Below are positions 35,736 through 43,656 of a stretch of 64,000 nt of DNA, piece after piece; within the stretch, counting starts at the first letter, position 1, and every line of letters begins with the position of its first letter. The translations under genes and the position numbers were made by a program. The notes beneath the pieces were generated by a model. It searched no databases and was not told where the DNA came from. It saw nothing but the letters and a program-made list of their open reading frames with translations. Source of the stretch: Deltaproteobacteria bacterium (GTDB lineage: Bacteria; Myxococcota; Kuafuiibacteriia; Kuafuiibacteriales; Kuafuiibacteriaceae); the NCBI GenBank assembly GCA_016703535.1, contig JADJBV010000001.1, positions 1,798,001 through 1,862,000 on the forward strand. Reading direction: 5' to 3'.

Positions 35736-36073
35736 GAGCCGAACCTCGCGACCGCCGCGTCTTGGGTGTCGAAGATCTCGAAGGCTCGGTCGAGGCGCAG
35801 CAGCTTGAAGATTTCGGCGGGTTGGCCTTGGAGCCGCGCGATCTTCACGTCTCCCTGGAGCGTCCGCACCCGCTTGAAGAGGGACACGATGGCGCCGACG
35901 CCCGAGCTGTCGATCAGCTCCAGCCCGGAAAGATCAAAGACCACGTTGATCCGCCGCGCGGCCAAGAGCGCTTCGATCTCTTTTTTGAGGGCCGGCGCCG
36001 TCAGGGCGTCCAGGTTCCCCTTGAGCGCAAAGACCGTGACGTCACCCCGCTCCTTCTTTTCGTAGTCCAGCAT
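35732..36073 (-). CDS. STAS-domain anti-sigma factor antagonist
   Basis: A 113-residue RsbV/SpoIIAA-type protein. The phosphorylation site is in LELIDSSGVGAIVSLFKR, and the fold begins VTVFALKGNLDALTAPALKK. In partner switching, the unphosphorylated form binds the anti-sigma kinase and frees the target. The gene lies two bases after the HATPase gene, and its stop overlaps the start of the phosphatase gene. All three components of a switch are thus encoded together. Confidence 0.92.
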   Translation of the reverse strand: MLDYEKKERGDVTVFALKGNLDALTAPALKKEIEALLAARRINVVFDLSGLELIDSSGVGAIVSLFKRVRTLQGDVKIARLQGQPAEIFKLLRLDRAFEIFDTQDAAVARFGS

Positions 36074-36075
36074 CT

Positions 36076-36549
36076 TTACTCCCTGGGCCCGGCGTTGGCC
36101 TTGGCCCCTAGGTCTTTGGCCATGGTCAAGACGTTGGCGTCACCGCGACGCTCGTAGCCGACCCGGTCCATGAAATTTCTGATGATGAAGAGGCCCAGGC
36201 CACCTTCGGGCAAGGCGTCGAGATCGGGCTCGGGCACCAGCTCGGGGCGGAAGGAGCGGCCCCGATCGGTGATCCGAACCTCGAGTTGTTGGACGTCGAC
36301 GTCCATCTCGACCTCGACCATGCCGGGCTCCATGTCCCGGTAGGCGTGGATCACCGCGTTGTTGAAGGCCTCGACGAAGGCGGAGATCACCCGGTGGGAG
36401 ACGTCGGTCGTCAAGATGCCCCGGGCGGTCAGCCGTTCGCAGAGGTAGGTGAGGAAGGCCCGGGCGGCGTCCCGGTATTCGAGGCGGCCCGGGAGCACAA
36501 AACGAAAGCGCTCGCCGGGGGGCGCGTTCTGTGAGGGCGAGGCCGACAC
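36076..36549 (-). CDS. HATPase-type anti-sigma factor (RsbW-like)
   Basis: A serine-kinase-type ATPase of the GHKL/HATPase_c_2 family. The N-box reads VISAFVEAFNNAVIHAYRD, and the later ITDRGRSF and EGGLGLFIIRNFMDRVGYER blocks form the ATP lid. It should phosphorylate the STAS protein encoded next. No sigma factor is in the window. The start is uncertain: GTG 36549 gives 157 residues, a normal length, and avoids overlap with the divergent sugar transferase gene. TTG 36588 is an alternative. Neither has a good Shine-Dalgarno sequence. Confidence 0.8.
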   Translation of the reverse strand: MSASPSQNAPPGERFRFVLPGRLEYRDAARAFLTYLCERLTARGILTTDVSHRVISAFVEAFNNAVIHAYRDMEPGMVEVEMDVDVQQLEVRITDRGRSFRPELVPEPDLDALPEGGLGLFIIRNFMDRVGYERRGDANVLTMAKDLGAKANAGPRE

Positions 36550-36643
36550 CGGTGGGTCGGGGATACCGAAGAAGCGACCGGGGGGCAAGCCGCTTGCGGC
36601 GGCCGGCAGGGATGGGCTACGGCGAAGGAGCGAGGCGCGAACC

Positions 36644-37396
36644 TTGGACTGGCGAACCCGGATCCTCAAGCGGGCCATCGACGTGGCCGGCGCCTCGGTT
36701 GGGCTCGCCCTGACCGCCCCGCTGTTCCCGGCGATCGCCGCGGCGGTCAAGCTGAGCAGCAAGGGCCCGGTCTTCTACAGCCAGGTCCGGGTGGGGGCCG
36801 AGCGGCGCTCCGACATCGCCCCCACTCGACCCCCGGGCCAAGAGCGGCGCAAGCGGGCGGGTTACCGGACCTTCGAGATGTACAAGTTCCGGACGATGCG
36901 GGTCGACGCCGAGGCGAAGACCGGCGCGGTCTTGGCCCAGGTCAACGACCCGCGGTTGACCCCGATCGGCGGCTTTCTCCGGAAGACCCGGCTCGACGAG
37001 TTGCCTCAGCTGGTCCACGTGTTGCGCGGCGAGATGAGTTTGGTGGGGCCGCGGCCCGAGCGCCCAGAGCTGATGGCCAAGATCGAAGAGGTGGTCCCGT
37101 TTTTTCAGGAGCGGATGCGCCTGATCAAGCCGGGCCTCACGGGCCTGGCGCAGATCGAGCTCAACTACGACGGCAGCTTCGCCAACACCCAACAGTCCCA
37201 GGCCCTGCGTCAGTTTTTGTCGGGGGTCGAGCTGCCGTCCGACCTCAAGGACAACAACACCCGGCTCTTCGCCAACAAGTTGTTGTTCGACTTCGCCTAC
37301 AGCGCCATCTTGGAGAACCCGGTGGAGTGGCTGAAGACCGACCTCGAGATCATGGTGAAGACGCCCCTGGTGATGATCCTGGGGAAGGGGCGCTGA
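36644..37396 (+). CDS. Polyprenyl-phosphate sugar transferase
   Basis: A 250-residue bacterial sugar transferase (WcaJ/EpsL type) that starts exopolysaccharide or O-antigen units by moving a sugar-1-phosphate to undecaprenyl phosphate. The membrane helix is ASVGLALTAPLFPAIAAAV. Catalytic blocks are KGPVFYSQVRVG, FEMYKFRTMRVDAE, GGFLRKTRLDELPQLVHVL and MSLVGPRPERPEL. The start is TTG 36644, in frame and preceded by GAGG at eight bases. An ATG at 36612 is out of frame. It lies divergent from the partner-switching operon. Confidence 0.9.
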   Translation: MDWRTRILKRAIDVAGASVGLALTAPLFPAIAAAVKLSSKGPVFYSQVRVGAERRSDIAPTRPPGQERRKRAGYRTFEMYKFRTMRVDAEAKTGAVLAQVNDPRLTPIGGFLRKTRLDELPQLVHVLRGEMSLVGPRPERPELMAKIEEVVPFFQERMRLIKPGLTGLAQIELNYDGSFANTQQSQALRQFLSGVELPSDLKDNNTRLFANKLLFDFAYSAILENPVEWLKTDLEIMVKTPLVMILGKGR

Positions 37397-37871
37397 GCAC
37401 GTAGAGTTGGTGGGGCATCCCGGCGTGCTCCACCGGGCCGAGGGCCTCGAAGCCGAGCCGGGACAACACACCCGTCGAGCGCGGATTGGCGGCGTGCACC
37501 GCCGCGTAGACCCGGGGCAGGTGGAGTTGGGCAAAGGCGTGTTCGAGCAGACACGCCGCGGCCCGGGTGGCCAGGCCCTGGCCTTGGGCCCGGAGCCGGA
37601 GGTGATAACCAAGCTCCACGCCCGGGGCGAAGGGCGCCGGCGCCAAAAACACGTTCCCCTCGATCTGGCCGGCCCTCACGATCGCGAAGAAGCCAAGGCC
37701 CGGGGGCAACGCCGCGGTTCGCTCCAAAAAACGCCGCAAAATCAGGTCCGATTGAGCCCGATCGGCGGCCGGGCCCCACCAGATCACCGCCGGATCACCC
37801 CACAACTCGAAGAAGGCCGGTCCATCTTCTACGGTCCAAGGCCGCAGCTCGAAACCGTCCCCCCGCAACAC
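37350..37871 (-). CDS. GNAT-family N-acetyltransferase
   Basis: About 173 residues of the RimJ/RimL type. The start ELRPWTVEDGPAFFELWGDP, the core ELGYHLRLRAQGQGLATRAA (acetyl-CoA loop GQGLA) and AAVHAANPRSTGVLSRLGFE are characteristic. The acceptor substrate is unknown. GTG 37871 is chosen as the start because the fold begins at once after it. The last 47 bases overlap the convergent sugar transferase gene. Confidence 0.85.
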   Translation of the reverse strand: MLRGDGFELRPWTVEDGPAFFELWGDPAVIWWGPAADRAQSDLILRRFLERTAALPPGLGFFAIVRAGQIEGNVFLAPAPFAPGVELGYHLRLRAQGQGLATRAAACLLEHAFAQLHLPRVYAAVHAANPRSTGVLSRLGFEALGPVEHAGMPHQLYVLSAPSPGSSPGASSP

Positions 37872-37944
37872 GCCGGCAGAGCCTATCAGGTGGGCCGGAG
37901 GGTGCGTTGACTCTAGAGTCAATCGCCGCCAGGCTCCCGGGCCG

Positions 37945-39528
37945 ATGAAGATGCGGGATCGGGTCAAGGACCTGGAAACACGGCGGGCCACCTACCAGGC
38001 GATGGGCGGGCCGGAGCGGGTCGAAAAGCAGCGGGCCCGAGGCAAGATGGACGTCCGCCAGCGTCTCGAGAAGTTGCTGGATCCCGGCAGCTGGGTGGAG
38101 CAAGGCCTCTTGGCCTCGGATCAGGGATTGTTGCCCGAAAACTGGCCCCGGCCGAGCCCCGCCGACGGGGTGGTCTGTGGCACCGGCAAGATCGAGGGGC
38201 GGGCGGTCGCGGTGGCGGCCTACGACTTTACGGTCTACGGCGGCTCGATCGGCCAGGTCGGCGAGATCAAGGTGGCCCGGCTGCGGGAGGTGGCCCTCCG
38301 CAACCGGATGCCGATGGTCTGGCTGATCGACTCAGGCGGCGCTCGAATTCACAGCGAGTCGACCTTTGGGGCCGGCGCCGGCGCGGGCAACGCCATCGCT
38401 CAGTTCGCCGACACCGGCTACCTGTTCCGAGAAGAGGTCGTGATGTCCGGGGTGGTGCCGCTGGTGGCCGCCATGATGGGCCCGGGCGCGGCCGGCACCG
38501 CCTATATCCCAGGCCTCGCCGACTTCGTGCCGATGGTGAAGGGCACCAGCTCGATCGCCATCGGCGGGCCGTATTTGGTGAAGTCGGTGGTCGGGGAGGA
38601 CATCAGCGAAGAAGAGCTGGGCGGCTCCAAGGTCCACACCAAGATCAGCGGCGTGGCCGATCTGGAGCTGAAGGACGACGACGCGTGCCTGCAGGCCATT
38701 CGCCAGTATTTGTCGTATTTCCCGAGTTCGGCGGGCCAAAAGCCGCCTAAAAAAGAGCCCCGGCCGCCGCCCGAGGGCTGGGAAGAGCGGCTCCTCGACG
38801 TGCTCCCCGACGAGTCGAAGAAGAGCTACGACATGCGCAAGTTGATGGCCGATCTGGTCGACGGCGGTGAGCTCTTCGAGATCAAGCCGAACTGGGCGAA
38901 GAACATCGTCACCGCCTTGGCCCGCATCGACGGGCACGCGGTCGGGATCGTCGCCAACAACCCCCACTATTTGGGCGGGATCTTGGACGTGAACGCCGCG
39001 GACAAGGCCGCTCGCTTCATCAACCTCTGCGACGCCTTCGAGATCCCACTCTGCTTTTTGCAGGACGTGCCCGGCTTTATGGTCGGCTCCAAGGTCGAAC
39101 AACAAGGCATCATCCGCCACGGCGCCAAGATGTTGTACGCGGTGGCGACGGCCACGGTGCCCAAGCTGACGGTCGTGGTCCGCAAAGGTTATGGCGCCGG
39201 CTACTACGTGATGTGTGGCCGGGCCTACGAGCCGGACTTGATCGTGGGTTGGCCCACCGCCGAGATCAGCGTGATGGGGGCCGAAGGGATGGTCTCGATC
39301 GCCGCCCACAAGCTCCTGGAGACCGCCGAAAACCCAGCCGAGATGAAGGCCCAGCTGGCCGACGCCCTCCGCCCGCAGATCGATCCCTATCGGGTCGCGG
39401 CCCAAGGGTTGATCGACGACATCATCGATCCCCGGGAGACACGTCGGGTCTTGATCCGGGGCCTGGAGATGACCGCCAACAAGCAGGTGGCCCGGCCCTA
39501 CCGCAAGCGCGAGATCTCACCGGTTTAG
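37945..39528 (+). CDS. Acyl-CoA carboxylase, carboxyltransferase subunit
   Basis: A 527-residue biotin-dependent carboxyltransferase of the propionyl-/methylcrotonyl-CoA carboxylase beta family. Visible blocks are MVWLIDSGGARI, AMMGPGAAGTAYIPGLADFV, IGGPYLVKSVVGEDISEEEL, LCFLQDVPGFMVGSKVE and KGYGAGYYVMCGRAY. It moves the carboxyl group from carboxybiotin to an acyl-CoA. No biotin carboxylase gene lies nearby. A free-standing biotinyl protein is encoded at 47789-48001. ATG 37945 or 37951 could be the start. Confidence 0.92.
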   Translation: MKMRDRVKDLETRRATYQAMGGPERVEKQRARGKMDVRQRLEKLLDPGSWVEQGLLASDQGLLPENWPRPSPADGVVCGTGKIEGRAVAVAAYDFTVYGGSIGQVGEIKVARLREVALRNRMPMVWLIDSGGARIHSESTFGAGAGAGNAIAQFADTGYLFREEVVMSGVVPLVAAMMGPGAAGTAYIPGLADFVPMVKGTSSIAIGGPYLVKSVVGEDISEEELGGSKVHTKISGVADLELKDDDACLQAIRQYLSYFPSSAGQKPPKKEPRPPPEGWEERLLDVLPDESKKSYDMRKLMADLVDGGELFEIKPNWAKNIVTALARIDGHAVGIVANNPHYLGGILDVNAADKAARFINLCDAFEIPLCFLQDVPGFMVGSKVEQQGIIRHGAKMLYAVATATVPKLTVVVRKGYGAGYYVMCGRAYEPDLIVGWPTAEISVMGAEGMVSIAAHKLLETAENPAEMKAQLADALRPQIDPYRVAAQGLIDDIIDPRETRRVLIRGLEMTANKQVARPYRKREISPV

Positions 39529-39541
39529 GCGGACGAGTCCT

Positions 39542-40102
39542 TTAGCGGCCGACCTTCACCGGGAGCTTGAACTTCAGCTCACCTTCACCTTCACTCCACT
39601 CGAAGCGGGCCCGTTTGGCGGCGTCGCTGAGGCACGGCTCCACACTTTCGACCGCTCCAACTCGGCGGGTGATCAACACCTCGCTGATGAAGCCTTGGCC
39701 TCCAGTGGCGGTGACGGTCAGATCCAAGACCACCGTGCCGCTCAGGCCCTCGGCCTCTTTGGCGGTGAGGCAAGGTTCGATCAGGACCTCCACCGCGGTG
39801 CCGGCGGGTTTGATCACCGAGGCGGGCAGGCCCGGCTTGGCCTCGGGGGTGGGTCCGTCTTCGCCCAGGATCGTCGGCGGAGGTGTTTCGGTGGGGACCA
39901 CGCCCAGGTCACCGCAGTCGGGCGGGGGAGGGCAGGCCGGGCACTCTTTGCAGATCGGGCACTCCGGCCGGGTCGGCGGGGTCGGGACCACCACCCCACC
40001 GCCGTCCCCGTACAAGGCTCGGGTGGCCAAGGATCCGCCGGCGGCCCCCACCAAGAGGCAAAAACCGGCGATAAATAGGGTCCGGGCGACCTCGGGGGCC
40101 AT
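39542..40102 (-). CDS. AgmX/PglI C-domain-like envelope protein
   Basis: A 186-residue protein with one N-terminal membrane helix (LFIAGFCLLVGAAGGSLA), a Pro/Cys-rich linker (PECPICKECPACPPPPDC) and a C-terminal domain. That domain (VLIEPCLTAKEAEGLSGTVV then LDLTVTATGGQG, with a second Cys in VEPCLSDAAKRARF) has the pattern of the AgmX/PglI C-terminal, TonB-like fold of myxobacterial gliding and secretion proteins. It is probably periplasmic and anchored in the inner membrane. It is convergent with the carboxyltransferase gene. Confidence 0.65.
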   Translation of the reverse strand: MAPEVARTLFIAGFCLLVGAAGGSLATRALYGDGGGVVVPTPPTRPECPICKECPACPPPPDCGDLGVVPTETPPPTILGEDGPTPEAKPGLPASVIKPAGTAVEVLIEPCLTAKEAEGLSGTVVLDLTVTATGGQGFISEVLITRRVGAVESVEPCLSDAAKRARFEWSEGEGELKFKLPVKVGR

Positions 40103-40191
40103 CGTCGAGGACCATAACAGCAGACCCCGACGAAAACATCGCTTCGCTCACCCCTTGCCCAAGGGCCAAGGGTGGTCGACCTTTTGGCCCG

Positions 40192-42108
40192 ATGTTGCCT
40201 TGGATCTTGGCGGCGGGTTTGGCCGCGGCGCCGGCGCCCTTCGTGGCCGTTTCGCCCCTGGCCGAGGTGAACACCAGCGATGAAGTTTGGATCGGCCCAC
40301 GGGCCCAGGAGCTCTTGGCCGATCGCCTGCGGCTTTTGGGCGTGGACGTCGCCGAACTCCGGGCCGCCCCGACCGCTGTCCCACCAGGCTACCAGGGGTT
40401 GATCGCAGGTCAGGTGTCCCCGGTCCGGGTGGAGTCGGACCAGACCATGGTCACCTTCAAGCTCGAGCTACGAGGGCCAGCGGGGGTGCTCCGAAAGGTC
40501 GAGGTACGCGGCAAGGCCGAGGCCGTGGCGCACCTGGCGGCCCAAGCAGCGCTGCAGCTGGCGGCGGCCTTGGGGGCGGCGATCCCGGAGCGGGCCGAGC
40601 TCCGGCTGGGTTCTTTGGATCATCCTTACGCGGTCGAGCAGCTCCTCGGGCGAGCCAAGGCGCGACTTTTGGCCGGTGAGGCCCGGCAAGCCCGCTTGCT
40701 CTACGAACGGGCCGGCAGCTACGGCGCCGGCTTGGTCTTCGAGGCGATCGAAGGACGGCACCACGCCGACGGCCTGTTGCTCCACACCTCGGGTGGGACC
40801 TTCGGCACCAAACTCGAGTTGGCCCAGGCCGCCCAAGAAAGGGCCGACGACGCTGGCCGCCGGGGCCAACTGGAGGAGCGGCAAGGTGCTTTGCAAGCTG
40901 TCTTGCAGTTTGCGCCCGACTGGGCCCTGCGCTTCCGCTGGATCCGGCCCTTCTCCGGAGAGGAGCCGTTTTTGGAGCAGGCCGGCCGCTGGCGCGTGGG
41001 ATTTGCGGGCGAAGGCCGGACCGTCCTCGATCCCCGGACCGGGATCTTGGAGCCCTTCACCGCCCCGGTTTCGGGTTGGGTCGCTCAGGCCCAAGGGGAG
41101 GATCTCTTGCTCCAGGGCGGGCGGCTGGTGCGGCAGGCGCCGGTCCAAAAGGCCCCGCGTTTTTCGGTGGCTTTGCCGGTGGCCCCTCGGTCCTCGGGGC
41201 CGAGCGCCTTCGTCGACTGCGGCAGCGCCCTGGCGATCTTGGGTCAAGACGCGGTCGCCTGGATCGATCCGAGCACCGGACAGGTGGGCCAGATCGCCCG
41301 GGGTGTGGCGCCGATGGCCGCCGATTCGGCCGGGGTTTTGGTGCGTCCCGGCAACGACACCGAGGTGGGCCTCCTCCGCCCCGGCAAAAAGACCACCGCC
41401 TGGCGGACCCCAGTGCCCGAACCCCTGGCCGCCGAGTTGACCCGAGATCGGGCGGTGTTGTTGACCACCGCGGGCCTGCTGCTCCTCAAGACCTACGACG
41501 GAAAGCCGGTGCGGCCTCCACTGCCCCTGTCTCTCGAACACCCGCGGCTGTTGGGCGCCGATGGCCGCTACGCCGCGGTCGCGGGGGATGGCGGCAAAGT
41601 GGCCGTAGTCGACGTCTTGGGCGGGGAGGTGACCGCCACGGTGGTCGGCCCGGGGCCCGCGGTCGGCGCTTACAGCTCGGCCGAAGGGGTGGCCTTACTC
41701 TTCCAGAGCGGCGATCTCTTGTTTTTCAACCGGGACGGCAAGCTCCAGAGCCGAGCCCGAGTGCCAGGTGCGCCCCGTCGGCTCTTGCGCGGCAGCCCCG
41801 AGGCGCCAGGGCCCTTGGTGGTCACCGATCGGGGCCTTTACGCCTACGCCGAGGCCGAGGTGGCCTCGGATCTACGGACCTGGTTGGCCTTGGCCGAAGT
41901 TTTGGAAAAGCGGGGCGCGAAGGAGCGGGCCTTGGGCCTCCTCGATCGACTCGCGGAGCGGGGCGCCGGTCAACTGGTGGAGATCGAAGGTGCCCGGGCC
42001 CGGCTCTTGGCCTTGGATCCCCGACAAACCGAGGCCAGCCAGGCCGCCCAACGTCGAGCCACCTGCGCCGCCGACCCCACCTGTCCCTTGCCGCCCTTCA
42101 GCCTCTGA
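40192..42108 (+). CDS. Secreted protein with propeller-like repeats
   Basis: A 638-residue protein with a short signal peptide (LPWILAAGLAAAPAP). An N-terminal alpha/beta part reads FVAVSPLAEVNTSDEVWIGP then RAQELLADRLRLLG. The middle and end contain repeated short beta blades (for example GRLVRQAPVQKAPRFSVALP, RYAAVAGDGGKVAVVDVLGG) that suggest a PQQ/WD-like beta-propeller. The C-terminus has a TPR-like helix pair (LALAEVLEKRGAKERALGLL). I do not recognise a named family. It shares no operon partner on its strand. Confidence 0.7.
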   Translation: MLPWILAAGLAAAPAPFVAVSPLAEVNTSDEVWIGPRAQELLADRLRLLGVDVAELRAAPTAVPPGYQGLIAGQVSPVRVESDQTMVTFKLELRGPAGVLRKVEVRGKAEAVAHLAAQAALQLAAALGAAIPERAELRLGSLDHPYAVEQLLGRAKARLLAGEARQARLLYERAGSYGAGLVFEAIEGRHHADGLLLHTSGGTFGTKLELAQAAQERADDAGRRGQLEERQGALQAVLQFAPDWALRFRWIRPFSGEEPFLEQAGRWRVGFAGEGRTVLDPRTGILEPFTAPVSGWVAQAQGEDLLLQGGRLVRQAPVQKAPRFSVALPVAPRSSGPSAFVDCGSALAILGQDAVAWIDPSTGQVGQIARGVAPMAADSAGVLVRPGNDTEVGLLRPGKKTTAWRTPVPEPLAAELTRDRAVLLTTAGLLLLKTYDGKPVRPPLPLSLEHPRLLGADGRYAAVAGDGGKVAVVDVLGGEVTATVVGPGPAVGAYSSAEGVALLFQSGDLLFFNRDGKLQSRARVPGAPRRLLRGSPEAPGPLVVTDRGLYAYAEAEVASDLRTWLALAEVLEKRGAKERALGLLDRLAERGAGQLVEIEGARARLLALDPRQTEASQAAQRRATCAADPTCPLPPFSL

Positions 42109-42135
42109 AGCGGTTCCCGGTGTTCTCGTTACGGA

Positions 42136-43182
42136 CTACGAGTCCGCGGGACGGCCCCACCGTGGCTCTGGACCTCGCGCGGCTGGGATGGGGAGGCCAA
42201 AGGTGACGCATTTGGCGTCGCAGCCGCGGTACGGCAGAGGCAGCTGCTCGAGGTTGGTCGTCAGCTTGATGCCCGCCTCCAAGGTTGAGGAGACCACTTC
42301 CCAAAGGCGGGTGACCTCGGGTCTGACCAGCCCCTGGAAGAGGGCCGCCGCGTCGTCGCCGAAGCTCTTGATGTCGAGTTTCACCGGCACCTCGATGCCC
42401 TGAGCTCGCGTCCTCGGGGTGATCTCTGGGGCATGGCTGGCGAGCAAGCTCGACCCAGAGGTCTCGGCGACCTTGGCCTTGAGCACCAGTTGGGTGAGGA
42501 AGGACGCGCCGATCTTTTGGCCGAGGGCCTCGATCTCTGCCTTCCGACCCGCACTAAGGTTCAAGCCCAAGCCAAAGGCTTCCTTCACTTCCTGGTTCGC
42601 CGCTGCAGATGGCGTGTTCCGAGTGAGCTCGATCTTGGCCCGTCCTTCCGTGAAGGAGATCGAGAGGCCACGAAGCATCAAGACGGGATCGAGCAGCGCC
42701 TTGAGTTTTTGCCCCAACAGTCGGTTGGCCAAGGACGTGCCCAACAGCTGGGCGCTCTCTCCCTTGGCGTTCACCGTCGGCCCGGGGAGTTCGAAGGGCT
42801 GGTGGCGGCTGATCGAGAGGTTTCCTTCGCCGATGGTCTTGCCGAGTTCGGCGGCGATCCTTTTGGCCTCGGCCATCGCTTCCAGATCCAGCGACTGCTG
42901 GGCGGCGTGGGCCTGTTGTTCGCCCAACTCGACGGCGGCCACCAGCCCGACCTCGAGGAGGCCCCGGACCTGCTCCTTGGATAAGGGTTGGCCGTCTCGC
43001 CCGACGACCCGCACCCGCTGCTCCAGCTCGATGCTCTCCGCGTCGACCTGACTTTTGCCCAGCGCCACCCGGGGCTTCATCAGGGGCCCGAGAGTTTCTT
43101 CCTTCTGCTTTGGCTCGGGCTCGTCGGCGACCTGATTCAGCGCGGTCCAGCCATTCCGATGGTTGTTGACCTCGAAGCTCAT
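42136..43182 (-). CDS. Hypothetical cytoplasmic protein
   Basis: A 348-residue protein of mostly helical, polar sequence with no signal peptide or membrane helix. ATG 43182 is preceded by AAGGAGGTCGTCG, a very good ribosome-binding site, and overlaps the SCP2 gene stop by four bases (ATGA). Residues about 90-150 (VGLVAAVELGEQQAHAAQQS) look helical, and later segments are amphipathic. I recognise no family. Its coupling to an SCP2-domain gene suggests the two proteins act together. Confidence 0.75.
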   Translation of the reverse strand: MSFEVNNHRNGWTALNQVADEPEPKQKEETLGPLMKPRVALGKSQVDAESIELEQRVRVVGRDGQPLSKEQVRGLLEVGLVAAVELGEQQAHAAQQSLDLEAMAEAKRIAAELGKTIGEGNLSISRHQPFELPGPTVNAKGESAQLLGTSLANRLLGQKLKALLDPVLMLRGLSISFTEGRAKIELTRNTPSAAANQEVKEAFGLGLNLSAGRKAEIEALGQKIGASFLTQLVLKAKVAETSGSSLLASHAPEITPRTRAQGIEVPVKLDIKSFGDDAAALFQGLVRPEVTRLWEVVSSTLEAGIKLTTNLEQLPLPYRGCDAKCVTFGLPIPAARGPEPRWGRPADS

Positions 43183-43592
43183 CGACGACCTCCTTGGGAG
43201 AGCCCGAAGGGCCCTCGGGTTTGGGCGCGTTGGTTCTGCTCCAGGCGCAGGCTGACGAAGCTCTTGCGGCCCAAATAACGTCGGTGAAAGCGGGCCCACA
43301 ACTCGGCATCCCCGAAGATCGCGGCGCCCAGCCGGGGGGGCTCACCGCGCAAGATGCGGGCCCCGTCTTCGGCGTCGAGCACGATCGCCACGTCGGTTTC
43401 GTCGGGCGGCGTGGGCGTCCAGGTGCCCCGGGCCCGATCAGTGCAGCGGGCGCTCCACCACTGCACCTCGGAGGCGCTCTTTTGGACGCCGATGGCGATG
43501 GTGCCGGTGAAGCCTGGCAAGGCCCGATCGAGGCCGATCATGGCGTCGAGGGCTTTCAGGATCGGCGGCGGCTCCAAGTCGGCTTCGACCAT
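43179..43592 (-). CDS. SCP2-domain lipid-binding protein
   Basis: A 137-residue protein with the shape of a sterol-carrier-protein-2 domain: TGTIAIGVQKSASEVQWWSA, then VAIVLDAEDGARILRGEPP, RLGAAIFGDAELWARFHRRY and a final beta strand. SCP2 folds bind fatty acyl-CoA or other lipids in a pocket. It has no signal peptide. Its stop overlaps the next gene's ATG (ATGA). The pair lies downstream of the S55 peptidase and propeller genes. Confidence 0.7.
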   Translation of the reverse strand: MVEADLEPPPILKALDAMIGLDRALPGFTGTIAIGVQKSASEVQWWSARCTDRARGTWTPTPPDETDVAIVLDAEDGARILRGEPPRLGAAIFGDAELWARFHRRYLGRKSFVSLRLEQNQRAQTRGPFGLSQGGRR

Positions 43593-43656
43593 GGGCCGAT
43601 GGTGAGGGAAGGGCCGTCGAAAGGGTATTTCGCGGAGGCGTAAGGGCCCGCCCCGG

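Noticed and set aside
36612..36614. ATG as start of the sugar transferase
   Set aside because: It is out of frame with the conserved protein; TTG 36644 is in frame and has a Shine-Dalgarno sequence.
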